Below are positions 23,994 through 31,065 of a stretch of DNA of 35,559 nucleotides, one piece after another. The stretch spans positions 1 to 35,559 of the forward strand of contig NZ_JMCL01000111.1 of the NCBI RefSeq assembly GCF_000690905.1, written 5' to 3'. The notes beneath the pieces are model-generated. The model made no database searches and was not told the origin of the DNA. It saw only the letters and a program-made list of their open reading frames with translations. This stretch comes from Pseudomonas sp. Ant30-3 (GTDB lineage: Bacteria; Pseudomonadota; Gammaproteobacteria; Pseudomonadales; Pseudomonadaceae). Within the stretch, counting starts at the first letter, position 1. Every line of letters begins with the position of its first letter. The translations under genes and the position numbers were made by a program.

Positions 23994-24019
23994 TTGTAGG
24001 AGCAAGCTTGCTCGCGATG
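23994..24019 (+). repeat. Single REP element
   Basis: TGTAGGAGCAAGCTTGCTCGCG matches the REPIN at 19631. A degenerate partner may lie at 24088-24117 (AGGAGCAAGCT ... TGCTCGCAAAG). The rest of the gap 24020-24228 shows no supportable gene, only the inverted repeat at 24179-24210. Confidence 0.75.
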
Positions 24020-24178
24020 GACGTTAACGATCACGCGTTCTTTCTGAATAAACGCATCGCCCTTTAGTCTCGATTCGAAACGCCGCCAGGAGCAAGCTGC
24101 CGAAACGGTGCTCGCAAAGCTTCACGCGCTCGTTGATGGCATTGAAGCGAGCAACGCATCACTTGGCTATTCTTTCAG

Positions 24179-24210
24179 ATTGCGGATCTCGACCAATCAG
24201 GATCCGCAAT
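24179..24210 (-). terminator. Strong hairpin downstream of the DUF3077 gene, possible terminator
   Basis: ATTGCGGATC and GATCCGCAAT form a perfect 10-bp inverted repeat with a 12-nt spacer. The stem can extend by a few pairs after one mismatch. It lies 18 nt beyond the DUF3077 stop. There is no T-run, so factor-independent termination is uncertain. Confidence 0.4.
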
Positions 24211-24228
24211 TTGAAGGATGGGTTGCCG

Positions 24229-24522
24229 CTATTCGGTGGCTTGTTCCTTCCGCGACGCTGGCCCTCGCGTCAGTACTTTCACCACATCATCAACCAACGC
24301 CTTACTCAACGCCGTCAAATAATGCGCAGCCCACGCATGACGATCACTTTCCCTGTCGTAGGCAGCGTCTTGGGACAGTTCTTTGGCGAGGAACAGAAAA
24401 TCGGAAGCCATGGATAACGCGTCGCCAAGAGGCACACCGCGAGTGACGTGAAACACCGCCTGATCCGAGCAATAGAGGGCGGGTGTTAAACCAATGGTTT
24501 TGAGCTGTGAAGGATCGGTCAT
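24229..24522 (-). CDS. DUF3077 family protein
   Basis: This 97-aa soluble protein contains the DUF3077 core: LTPALYCSDQAVFHVTRGVPLGDALSMASDFLFLAKELSQDAAYD, followed by AWAAHYLTALSKALVDDVVKVL. This Pseudomonas family has no known function, and many genomes hold several copies. The ATG at 24522 overlaps the stop of a 31-aa upstream ORF (ATGA), and GGAGG lies six nt before it. That ORF and the C4-like RNA upstream indicate translational control through coupling. Confidence 0.85.
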   Translation of the reverse strand: MTDPSQLKTIGLTPALYCSDQAVFHVTRGVPLGDALSMASDFLFLAKELSQDAAYDRESDRHAWAAHYLTALSKALVDDVVKVLTRGPASRKEQATE

Positions 24523-24614
24523 TTGCCACCTCCGTTGAGGGAGGTGCGGTGGGACTGCGATTTGGAATCGCGTTGGAGAATGATGCGAATTTTGTACGGA
24601 TTTATAGTGCGCAT
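24519..24614 (-). CDS. 31-aa leader peptide translationally coupled to DUF3077
   Basis: ATG at 24614 follows a perfect AAGGAG with a 7-nt gap and encodes MRTINPYKIRIILQRDSKSQ, continuing to GGGK. The peptide is basic with no known motif. Its TGA (24521-24519) overlaps the DUF3077 ATG. Its ribosome binding site (GTCAAGGA, 24630-24623) is the exact complement of a loop in the RNA upstream. This is the layout of the icd or orfX leader between C4 RNA and ant in phages P1/P7 and P22. Confidence 0.65.
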   Translation of the reverse strand: MRTINPYKIRIILQRDSKSQSHRTSLNGGGK

Positions 24615-24636
24615 GGTCTAGCTCCTTGACATGGAA

Positions 24637-24672
24637 CTGCCACTTTTTCGTTACCAAGCGAAAGGGTGGCAG
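24637..24672 (-). promoter_or_regulatory. Hairpin just upstream of the leader ribosome binding site (second antisense target)
   Basis: CTGCCAC and GTGGCAG close a 14-pair stem with loop TTACCAAG in plus-strand letters. On the minus-strand transcript the loop shows UUGGUAA, complementary to UUACCAA in the C4-like RNA. Two inner pairs are G-U if read on the plus strand but C-A mismatches on the minus strand, which leaves the possibility of a plus-strand RNA open. Confidence 0.5.
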
Positions 24673-24738
24673 CTGTGCGCAGGTTGGTAAACCGGGAGTC
24701 AAGGAAACCGGCACGCCCGAAGACGTCCCACGCACAGC
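24672..24738 (-). ncRNA. C4-type antisense RNA (candidate)
   Basis: On the minus strand a closing stem GCUGUGCG/CGCACAGC encloses a UUCG-capped hairpin (24726-24713, ACGUC-UUCG-GGCGU) and a CCGG/CCGG hairpin whose 12-nt loop holds UCCUUGAC (24705-24698). That loop is the exact complement of the leader ribosome binding site GUCAAGGA. An adjacent UUACCAA (24690-24684) complements the loop of the next hairpin. Two separate complementary regions, a compact processed-looking RNA and a coupled leader ORF are the hallmarks of C4 RNAs. The class assignment is from memory and structure, not a covariance-model search. Confidence 0.65.
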
Positions 24739-24788
24739 CGCCATAACGCAAAATTGCGGGCATAAAAAACACCTGCAAATCTGTTAGG

Positions 24789-24845
24789 GGCGCTGTTGCG
24801 CTTAACTCTCGGGTTACCAAGCCCGGTCGCTGAATTGGCAGCGAC
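24789..24845. other. Further hairpins upstream of the C4-like RNA
   Basis: Three small perfect hairpins follow one another: GCGC-TGTT-GCGC (24790-24801), CGGG-TTACCAAG-CCCG (24810-24825) and GTCGCTG/CAGCGAC (24827-24845). The middle one repeats the TTACCAAG loop of the hairpin at 24637-24672. Together with 24672-24738 this makes most of the stretch 24615-24962 structured RNA rather than protein-coding. Confidence 0.5.
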
Positions 24846-24962
24846 GGCGGAAGGGTATCGTGCGGGATGGTGTCCTGCAACCGTGGACGCCGGGTGAATA
24901 GCAACGGCAATTGTCAGAGCGCAGATGAACACTGAATACAGAAGAACCGCCCAGCCATGACA

Positions 24963-25193
24963 TCAAGCGGAACAGGACAGCTGAAAGATGTAATCAGGAT
25001 TACTGAAAGTTCTTCCGATCATGCTTTCAAGGCGACTCACCTGCTCTGGTGAAAGGTCGTATTCGTAGATGGAGTCTTCGATCTCTGTCCAGGCCATCAG
25101 CTCCGTCAGTTCACCGAGGTGGTCGGCAGGGATATCAATGGTAAAGACCAGTTGCTCGGTTTTCTTATCGAACGCAAGAATTTCATGTCGCAT
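24963..25193 (-). CDS. DUF7683-type small protein, probable orphan immunity protein
   Basis: This 76-aa acidic protein begins MRHEILAFDKKTEQLVFTID and contains WTEIEDSIYEYDLSPEQVSRLES and NPDYIFQL. The pattern fits the DUF7683 family, whose members often lie beside secreted polymorphic or pyocin-type toxins in Pseudomonas. No toxin gene is adjacent, so it would be an orphan immunity gene. The ribosome binding site is weak (GAGAAA). Family and role are inferred. Confidence 0.6.
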   Translation of the reverse strand: MRHEILAFDKKTEQLVFTIDIPADHLGELTELMAWTEIEDSIYEYDLSPEQVSRLESMIGRTFSNPDYIFQLSCSA

Positions 25194-25304
25194 TTGCGGT
25201 TTCTCTAAAATTTTTGAACTGGCCAGTTAAGGGGGCCTGTTAAGGGGGAGAACTGACGCCGAGCAGGGGTCAACGCGCATTTGGTCCGCTCCCGCCAACC
25301 TTTG

Positions 25305-25533
25305 CTATGGACGTACCCCCATAAATAACTCAAGTTCTTTCGGTAATGACTGGTGGATCGCGATTTCCAGTTGTTGGACCTGCTCGTTGGTCAATGGAAG
25401 CTCGCCATTTGCCTCGGCCACTAAGCTTTCCCAGCCCAATACGTCCATGACGGCTTGCTCAAATTCAGAGCTTACGTCCCATCGAATTGTCTCCGTCGTC
25501 GCCTGCGAACAACCCCGTAAACTCTAAAAACAT
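25305..25533 (-). pseudogene. Small acidic protein gene with a one-base frameshift
   Basis: ATG 25533 with GAGAGGGAA upstream encodes MFLEFTGLFAGDD, then leaves frame and stops. A +1 shift after the GAC-GAC codons gives ETIRWDVSSEFEQAVMDVLG ... SLPKELELFMGV, ending at TAG 25305. Joined, this is a ~75-aa acidic protein, and the span is 229 nt (76 codons plus one base). I infer a one-base insertion. The family is not recognised; its size, acidity and neighbour suggest another immunity-like gene. The downstream part alone could start at ATG 25448 (47 aa). Confidence 0.6.
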
Positions 25534-25665
25534 TTCCCTCTCCCATATCATTTTGCCGTGGTCCGCCCTGACTCAGCAGCTTTGGCATATTCCCCTATGT
25601 CGGACAGGGCCGATGACTCAGTATCCGCGGTTGCTTTCTTCTCCGCGGTATCATAATTTCATACC

Positions 25666-25921
25666 ATGAACAATAAACAGCTCAGCACTTCTGAAAGCAG
25701 TATTCTCACGGCCGACCCCTTCCGGGCTGGAGTGGGCACGTATTGAGTCTCTATTCGGTGCCGCTGGCGCCAAGACCGTTGAAGGCAATGGGTCGCGTGT
25801 GCGCTTTGAGCTGAACGGTGTGATCGCCACCTTCCACCGGCCACACCCGGACAAAGAAGCAAAGCCCTATCAGGTTCGTGATCCTCGGGCTTTCCTTGAA
25901 CAAGCAGGAGTCACCCCATGA
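25666..25921 (+). pseudogene. hicA: HicA toxin gene, frameshifted
   Basis: From ATG 25666 the frame reads MNNKQLST and then a nonsense tail. One extra T near 25690 shifts it: the +1 frame continues LKAVFSRPTPSGLEWARIES and then SRVRFELNGVIATFHRPHPD, with the HicA catalytic-histidine motif FHRPHP, to TGA at 25919-25921. The span is 256 nt, that is 85 codons plus one base, so a single insertion explains it. HicA is a small dsRBD-like mRNA-cleaving toxin. No in-frame start exists for the second part. The 3' end overlaps hicB by 4 nt as in intact loci. Confidence 0.85.
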
Positions 25922-26250
25922 GCGTAATGAACTACAAAGGCTATGCCGCCCGCATCGAATACAGTGAGGAAGACGGCCTGTTTGTCGGCCACATTGCTGG
26001 TATCAGAGACATCGTCGGGTTTCATGGCGAGTCGGTGCAAGAGCTTCGAGCTGCGTTTGAAGAGGCCGTCACTGATTATCTGGAGACTTGCGCCAAGCTC
26101 GGCCGCACGCCGCAAAAACCCTATTCTGGCCACCTCAGTCTGCGTTTAGCGCCAGCACTCCATGCAACTGTCGCTGTTAAAGCACAGCTCGCTCACAAGA
26201 GTATCAATCAGTGGGTAGCGGACGTGCTTGATCGTGAGGTGCATGCCTGA
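25918..26250 (+). CDS. hicB: HicB antitoxin
   Basis: This 110-aa antitoxin has an N-terminal partly degraded RNase-H-like HicB domain (YKGYAARIEYSEEDGLFVGHI and FHGESVQELRAAFEEAVTDYLE) and a C-terminal ribbon-helix-helix DNA-binding segment (SLRLAPALHATVAVKAQLA, then KSINQWVADVLDREV). It would neutralise HicA and repress the operon. The ORF is intact although hicA is frameshifted. ATGA overlap with hicA. Confidence 0.92.
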   Translation: MSVMNYKGYAARIEYSEEDGLFVGHIAGIRDIVGFHGESVQELRAAFEEAVTDYLETCAKLGRTPQKPYSGHLSLRLAPALHATVAVKAQLAHKSINQWVADVLDREVHA

Positions 26251-26321
26251 GCACTGCCGTCGCAACATCCTGATGAGAAGCCAGAAAGTGCAAACCTTAT
26301 TCAGGACGAGACAACACCCAC

Positions 26322-26352
26322 AAAAAAGCCCCAGACCTTTCAGTCTGAGGCT
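26322..26352 (-). terminator. Rho-independent terminator of the tRNA-Arg gene
   Basis: On the minus strand AGCCTCAGAC-TGAAAG-GTCTGGGGCT (ten pairs, one U-G) is followed by TTTTTTG, 19 nt beyond the tRNA 3' end. Confidence 0.88.
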
Positions 26353-26370
26353 TTCTCGTTTCCACAATTA

Positions 26371-26447
26371 TGGTGCACCAGGCGGGATTCGAACCCACGA
26401 CCACTGCCTTCGGAGGGCAGTACTCTATCCAGCTGAGCTACTGGTGC
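26371..26447 (-). tRNA. tRNA-Arg (anticodon CCG)
   Basis: The 77-nt minus-strand sequence starts GCACCAGTAGCTCAGCTGG, has anticodon loop CTCCGAA (anticodon CCG) on a CTGCC/GGCAG stem, T-loop GGGTTCGAATCCC and ends in an encoded CCA. The acceptor stem GCACCAG/CTGGTGC is perfect. It reads CGG codons. The accessory island lies on its 3' side. Confidence 0.97.
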
Positions 26448-26743
26448 AAGCGGGCGCCATGATACTCATATGCACTGCGGGCGTCCATGCTGCTGAATCG
26501 ACAGCGCTTTCTCAAAGCGTAACCTGTCTTTGCTACGCTGATCTGAAAATTTGGGCAAATGCGCCGTTTTCGTTCTTTTTTTCGAACAGGCTATTGTCCT
26601 TTACCCCCTTTGATCCTAGGATTCGTTTGAGATTTCAAACGCTCTTGTCTGGGTGCTGAACCGCACGAGTCCAATCCGTGCGCTATTTATGTGCTTCAGC
26701 CCGGTGAATGATTTCCCTGACGGCAGCCTAAAAGGCGCCTTTC

Positions 26744-26749
26744 TACAAT
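26744..26749 (+). promoter_or_regulatory. Candidate -10 box of gabD
   Basis: TACAAT lies 47 nt upstream of the gabD ATG, with no good -35 at the right distance, so an activator may be needed. The remainder of the gap 26448-26795 shows no gene. Confidence 0.35.
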
Positions 26750-26795
26750 CATAATTTGCTCCGCGCGTGCCGCGGTGCTGTTAAGGAAAGCCGAC

Positions 26796-28238
26796 ATGCA
26801 GCTTAAAGACACCCAGTTGTTCCGCCAGCAAGCCTTCATCGATGGCGCTTGGGTTGATGCGGACAACGGTCAGACGATCAAGGTCAACAACCCGGCAACG
26901 GGCGAAATTCTGGGCACTGTGCCGAAAATGGGCGCTGCCGAAACCCGCCGTGCGATCGAAGCCGCTGACAAAGCGCTGCCGGCCTGGCGTGCACTGACCG
27001 CCAAGGACCGCGCGAACAAGCTGCGTCGCTGGTTCGAGCTGATCATCGAAAACCAGGACGACCTCGCGCGCCTGATGACGTTGGAGCAAGGCAAGCCATT
27101 GGCCGAAGCCAAAGGCGAAATCGTTTACGCCGCGTCCTTTATCGAGTGGTTTGCCGAAGAGGCCAAGCGCGTCTACGGCGACGTGATTCCAGGTCACCAG
27201 CCAGACAAGCGCCTGATCGTGATCAAGCAGCCAATCGGCGTGACCGCAGCGATCACCCCGTGGAACTTCCCGGCCGCGATGATCACCCGTAAAGCCGGTC
27301 CAGCCTTGGCCGCCGGCTGCACCATGGTGCTCAAGCCTGCTTCGCAAACCCCGTTCTCCGCCTTCGCGCTGGCTGAACTGGCCCAGCGTGCAGGTATTCC
27401 AAACGGCGTGTTCAGTGTTGTATCTGGCAGTGCCGGCGACATCGGCAGCGAGCTGACCAGCAACCCGATCGTGCGTAAATTGTCCTTCACCGGCTCGACC
27501 GAAATCGGTCGTCAGCTGATGGCTGAATGCGCCAAGGACATCAAGAAAGTCTCGCTGGAACTGGGCGGTAACGCGCCATTCATCGTGTTCGACGACGCGG
27601 ACCTGGATAAGGCCGTTGAAGGCGCGATCATTTCCAAATACCGCAACAACGGCCAGACCTGCGTTTGCGCCAACCGTCTGTACATTCAGGATTCGGTCTA
27701 CGATGCTTTCGCCGAGAAGCTGAAAGTGGCAGTGGCCAAGCTCAAGATCGGCAATGGTCTGGAAGACGGCACCACCACTGGCCCGCTGATCGACGAGAAA
27801 GCTGTGGCCAAGGTCAAAGAACACATCGCCGACGCGGTTTCCAAAGGCGCCACTGTGCTGTCCGGCGGCAAATCCATCGAAGGCAACTTCTTCGAGCCGA
27901 CCATCCTGACCAACGTGCCGAACAACGCCGCCGTGGCCAAGGAAGAAACTTTCGGCCCATTGGCGCCGCTGTTCCGCTTCAAAGACGAAGCCGAAGTGAT
28001 CGCGATGTCGAACGACACCGAGTTCGGTCTGGCTTCGTACTTCTATGCACGTGATCTGGGCCGTGTGTTCCGCGTGGCGGAAGCCCTGGAATACGGTATG
28101 GTCGGCGTCAACACCGGGTTGATCTCCAACGAAGTCGCGCCGTTCGGCGGCATCAAGGCGTCGGGCCTGGGCCGTGAAGGTTCCAAGTACGGCATCGAAG
28201 ACTATCTGGAAATCAAATACCTCTGCCTGGGCATCTAA
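26796..28238 (+). CDS. gabD: Succinate-semialdehyde dehydrogenase (NADP+), GabD
   Basis: This 480-aa enzyme oxidises succinate semialdehyde to succinate in GABA catabolism. It has the aldehyde dehydrogenase hallmarks: ITPWNFPAAMITRKAGPALAAG, FTGSTEIGRQL, the catalytic glutamate in ELGGNAPFIVF and the catalytic cysteine in NNGQTCVCANR. Length and sequence match GabD closely. I chose ATG 26796, which has AAGGAAAG upstream. gabT follows 184 nt downstream on the same strand, and the pair converts GABA to succinate. Confidence 0.96.
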   Translation: MQLKDTQLFRQQAFIDGAWVDADNGQTIKVNNPATGEILGTVPKMGAAETRRAIEAADKALPAWRALTAKDRANKLRRWFELIIENQDDLARLMTLEQGKPLAEAKGEIVYAASFIEWFAEEAKRVYGDVIPGHQPDKRLIVIKQPIGVTAAITPWNFPAAMITRKAGPALAAGCTMVLKPASQTPFSAFALAELAQRAGIPNGVFSVVSGSAGDIGSELTSNPIVRKLSFTGSTEIGRQLMAECAKDIKKVSLELGGNAPFIVFDDADLDKAVEGAIISKYRNNGQTCVCANRLYIQDSVYDAFAEKLKVAVAKLKIGNGLEDGTTTGPLIDEKAVAKVKEHIADAVSKGATVLSGGKSIEGNFFEPTILTNVPNNAAVAKEETFGPLAPLFRFKDEAEVIAMSNDTEFGLASYFYARDLGRVFRVAEALEYGMVGVNTGLISNEVAPFGGIKASGLGREGSKYGIEDYLEIKYLCLGI

Positions 28239-28330
28239 TCAGCTCGGCAAGGCATGGCTTTAAGCGGAAAGGGCACGAGAGCGCTGACCCTTACTGCGTT
28301 TCAACCGCAATTTCTCTGTGGCCGAGAACG

Positions 28331-28362
28331 CTGCAGCAGTCGATCATCGTATGCTGCTGCAG
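28331..28362 (+). other. Perfect inverted repeat between gabD and gabT
   Basis: CTGCAGCAG (28331-28339) and CTGCTGCAG (28354-28362) pair perfectly over nine bases with a 14-nt spacer. It lies 61 nt before gabT and could be an RNA hairpin setting the gabD/gabT ratio, or an operator. There is no T-run. Confidence 0.45.
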
Positions 28363-28422
28363 TGGCTTCCGCGCCGCATTTCCTTGAATCACGCCGCCCG
28401 ATGAGCGGCGAATGAGGACTTT

Positions 28423-29700
28423 ATGAGCAAGACTAACGCCTCCCTGATGAAACGCCGTGAAGCCGCTGTACCGCGCGGTGTTGGCCAGATTCATCCGATC
28501 TTCGCCGAGTCGGCAAAGAACGCTACCGTGACCGACGTTGAAGGTCGCGAGTTCATCGACTTCGCCGGCGGTATCGCCGTGCTTAACACCGGTCACCTGC
28601 ACCCGAAAATCATCGCCGCCGTGACCGAGCAACTGAACAAGTTGACTCACACCTGCTTCCAGGTGCTGGCGTACGAACCGTACGTAGAGCTGTGCGAAAA
28701 AATCAACGCCAAGGTACCCGGCGATTTCGCCAAGAAAACCTTGCTGGTTACCACCGGTTCCGAGGCCGTTGAAAACGCCGTGAAGATCGCCCGTGCCGCT
28801 ACTGGCCGCGCCGGTGTGATCGCATTCACCGGCGCTTACCACGGTCGCACCATGATGACCCTGGGCCTGACCGGTAAAGTCGTGCCTTACTCGGCCGGCA
28901 TGGGCCTGATGCCAGGCGGCGTGTTCCGCGCGCTTTACCCGAACGAACTGCACGGTGTGAGCGTCGACGATTCGATCGCCAGCATCGAACGCATTTTCAA
29001 GAACGATGCCGAGCCGCGTGACATCGCTGCGATCATCATCGAGCCGGTGCAGGGCGAAGGCGGTTTCTACGTCGCGCCTAAAGAGTTCATGAAGCGTCTG
29101 CGTGCACTGTGCGACCAGCATGGCATCTTGCTGATCGCTGACGAAGTGCAAACCGGCGCTGGCCGTACCGGCACTTTCTTCGCGATGGAACAGATGGGCG
29201 TTAGCGCCGACCTGACCACCTTCGCCAAGTCCATCGCTGGCGGCTTCCCGTTGGCCGGTGTGTGTGGCAAGGCTGAATACATGGACGCCATTGCTCCAGG
29301 CGGCCTCGGCGGCACTTACGCCGGTAGCCCGATTGCTTGCGCCGCAGCCCTGGCCGTGATGGAAGTGTTCGAAGAAGAACACCTGCTGGACCGCTGCAAG
29401 GCAGTCGGCGAGCGTCTGGTCACTGGCCTGAAAGCCATCCAGTCGAAGTACCCGGTGATCGGCGAAGTGCGTGCCCTGGGCGCGATGATCGCGGTCGAGC
29501 TGTTCGTCGACGGCGACAGCCACAAGCCGAACGCTGCTGCCGTTGCATCTGTTGTGGCCAAGGCGCGCGACAAGGGCCTGATCCTGCTGTCCTGCGGCAC
29601 TTACGGCAACGTTCTGCGCGTCCTGGTACCGCTGACTTCCCCGGACGAGCAGTTGGACAAAGGTCTGGCGATCATCGAAGAGTGCTTCTCCGAGCTGTGA
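28423..29700 (+). CDS. gabT: 4-aminobutyrate aminotransferase, GabT
   Basis: This 425-aa class-III PLP aminotransferase transfers the amino group of GABA to 2-oxoglutarate, giving succinate semialdehyde for GabD. Visible motifs are the phosphate-binding TTGSEAVENAVKIAR, the aspartate in LLIADEVQTGAGRTG and the PLP lysine in TTFAKSIAGGFPL. GAGGACTTT precedes the ATG. A strong terminator follows. Confidence 0.96.
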   Translation: MSKTNASLMKRREAAVPRGVGQIHPIFAESAKNATVTDVEGREFIDFAGGIAVLNTGHLHPKIIAAVTEQLNKLTHTCFQVLAYEPYVELCEKINAKVPGDFAKKTLLVTTGSEAVENAVKIARAATGRAGVIAFTGAYHGRTMMTLGLTGKVVPYSAGMGLMPGGVFRALYPNELHGVSVDDSIASIERIFKNDAEPRDIAAIIIEPVQGEGGFYVAPKEFMKRLRALCDQHGILLIADEVQTGAGRTGTFFAMEQMGVSADLTTFAKSIAGGFPLAGVCGKAEYMDAIAPGGLGGTYAGSPIACAAALAVMEVFEEEHLLDRCKAVGERLVTGLKAIQSKYPVIGEVRALGAMIAVELFVDGDSHKPNAAAVASVVAKARDKGLILLSCGTYGNVLRVLVPLTSPDEQLDKGLAIIEECFSEL

Positions 29701-29733
29701 TTCTTCAGTTCGGTGAATGTGTGAGCTGATCTA

Positions 29734-29764
29734 CAAAAAAACCCGCTTCGGCGGGTTTTTTTGT
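29734..29764 (+). terminator. Rho-independent terminator of gabT
   Basis: ACCCGC-TTCG-GCGGGT is flanked by A7 and T7, giving a very stable stem with a UUCG loop. It works in principle in both directions, though only gabT reads into it. Confidence 0.95.
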
Positions 29765-29838
29765 ATCCCGGAAATACTCGTGCTGTCTTGCATGGCCAGC
29801 ATTGGCTAAGGTGCAGACATTGAGAGGGAGCTTGCTGC

Positions 29839-31053
29839 ATGACTGCCGTTGTTTTGCCTGCTTTACCCCGGGTATTGATTGCCGAGGCTGATCCCTGGTC
29901 GCGCGACCTGCTCAAACAAGTGCTGCTCAACGTGCGCTGTGACGCGCGCCTGGACGTGTGCGCCGATGGCCACGAAGCGCTGGCGCGGTTGGCGCAAAAT
30001 TCGTATGACCTGGTCATCGTTGATTGGGAATTGCCCGGCGTGGATGGCTTGAGTGTTCTGCGCAGCGTTCGTCAGCGCAAACACAGTCCGCCATTGCCCT
30101 TCATCCTGATGAGCAGTCGTAACGACAGCGCCAGCGTGCGCGAAGCCTTGCCCTTGGCACCCACGGCATATCTGACCAAACCATTGAACATGGAGGGCCT
30201 GACGCAGCGTTTGCAAGGCTTGCTGCTCAATGCGGGGGAGGAGGTTTTCTGTGCGGTGCCAGCGCTGGCTGCGGGCATGACCTTGTCGGTTTACCTGGAG
30301 CGTCGACGTGAAATCACCGACGGTGCGCCGCTGATGATGGACGTGCAACGGGCGATCCAGCGCAGTCTCAATCCTGCTGGCCTCGATTTGACCAAGCTTT
30401 ACGATGAGACTCGTTCCGATCCGCAGATCACCGCTGTGCTGGTCGCGGCTGCCAACAGTGCTGCGCAGCACCATGGGAAGGCCGTGCAGACATTGTCTCA
30501 AGCGTTGCATCGCTTGGGCTCCGGGCAGAGCATGAATCTGATTCTGGGGTTGGCGCTCAAGCGCAGTGCGCGTCTGAGCGATCCTTTCCTGGCGGATTAC
30601 GCCGAGCGTTACTGGGGTTTGTCGCTGCACACTGCCGAATATGCGCGAAAGTTGGCGCGTTTGCTGGACCTTGATCAGGATCGTTGTTATTGCGCAGGCA
30701 TGCTGCACCGACTGGGCGATCTGGCCCTGCTGCGTTGTTTACAGGAATGGAAGCAGGCAGGCGGCGAGCTGGATGAGCGGGAGGAGGTCGGCAATGCGCT
30801 GGCCGAGTTCGGCGCAGGTTACGGCTCGGAATTACGCACGCGCTGGCGATTGCCGCTGGAGTTGCGTGAGTTGATTGCAGCGGTGTATCAGCTGGGTGGT
30901 GGGGTGTATTCGCGCGAGGCTTTAGTGATGAACATGGCCGCACAATTGGCACTGCTGACTGAGCATGAAGGTATCGAGGAGCTGGCCAGGAGCCGCACGG
31001 CCCGGTTGCTGAAAATCGGTCTGCCGGAGTTGATGCGGCTGCGCAAAAAGTAA
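29839..31053 (+). CDS. Response regulator with HDOD output domain
   Basis: This 404-aa protein has a receiver domain at 10-130 (acidic pair E16/D18, phospho-acceptor D62 in VIVDWELPG, K114 in YLTKPL) and a HDOD domain at ~165-370 (HHGKAVQTLSQALHRLGSGQSMNLIL; CAGMLHRLGDLALL). HDOD modules are HD-like but usually not catalytic, and they often act in signalling near c-di-GMP proteins. No histidine kinase is adjacent, so the input is unknown. The gene starts 75 nt after the gabT terminator. Confidence 0.9.
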   Translation: MTAVVLPALPRVLIAEADPWSRDLLKQVLLNVRCDARLDVCADGHEALARLAQNSYDLVIVDWELPGVDGLSVLRSVRQRKHSPPLPFILMSSRNDSASVREALPLAPTAYLTKPLNMEGLTQRLQGLLLNAGEEVFCAVPALAAGMTLSVYLERRREITDGAPLMMDVQRAIQRSLNPAGLDLTKLYDETRSDPQITAVLVAAANSAAQHHGKAVQTLSQALHRLGSGQSMNLILGLALKRSARLSDPFLADYAERYWGLSLHTAEYARKLARLLDLDQDRCYCAGMLHRLGDLALLRCLQEWKQAGGELDEREEVGNALAEFGAGYGSELRTRWRLPLELRELIAAVYQLGGGVYSREALVMNMAAQLALLTEHEGIEELARSRTARLLKIGLPELMRLRKK

Positions 31054-31065
31054 AAAGTTATCGGC

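Noticed and set aside
24071..24078. GATTCGAA near the island's left end, also present in the tRNA-Arg T-arm
   Set aside because: Eight matching bases are too few for an attachment-site repeat, and no longer direct repeat of the tRNA 3' end was found.
24108..24446. 112-codon plus-strand frame across the DUF3077 terminator and gene
   Set aside because: It has no binding site and is largely antisense to DUF3077.
24602..24932. Two overlapping minus-strand frames of 77 and 102 codons upstream of DUF3077
   Set aside because: They cover the structured C4-like leader, have no ribosome binding site and are dominated by hairpin sequence. Similar frames are often annotated as hypothetical proteins in Pseudomonas, but RNA explains the region better.
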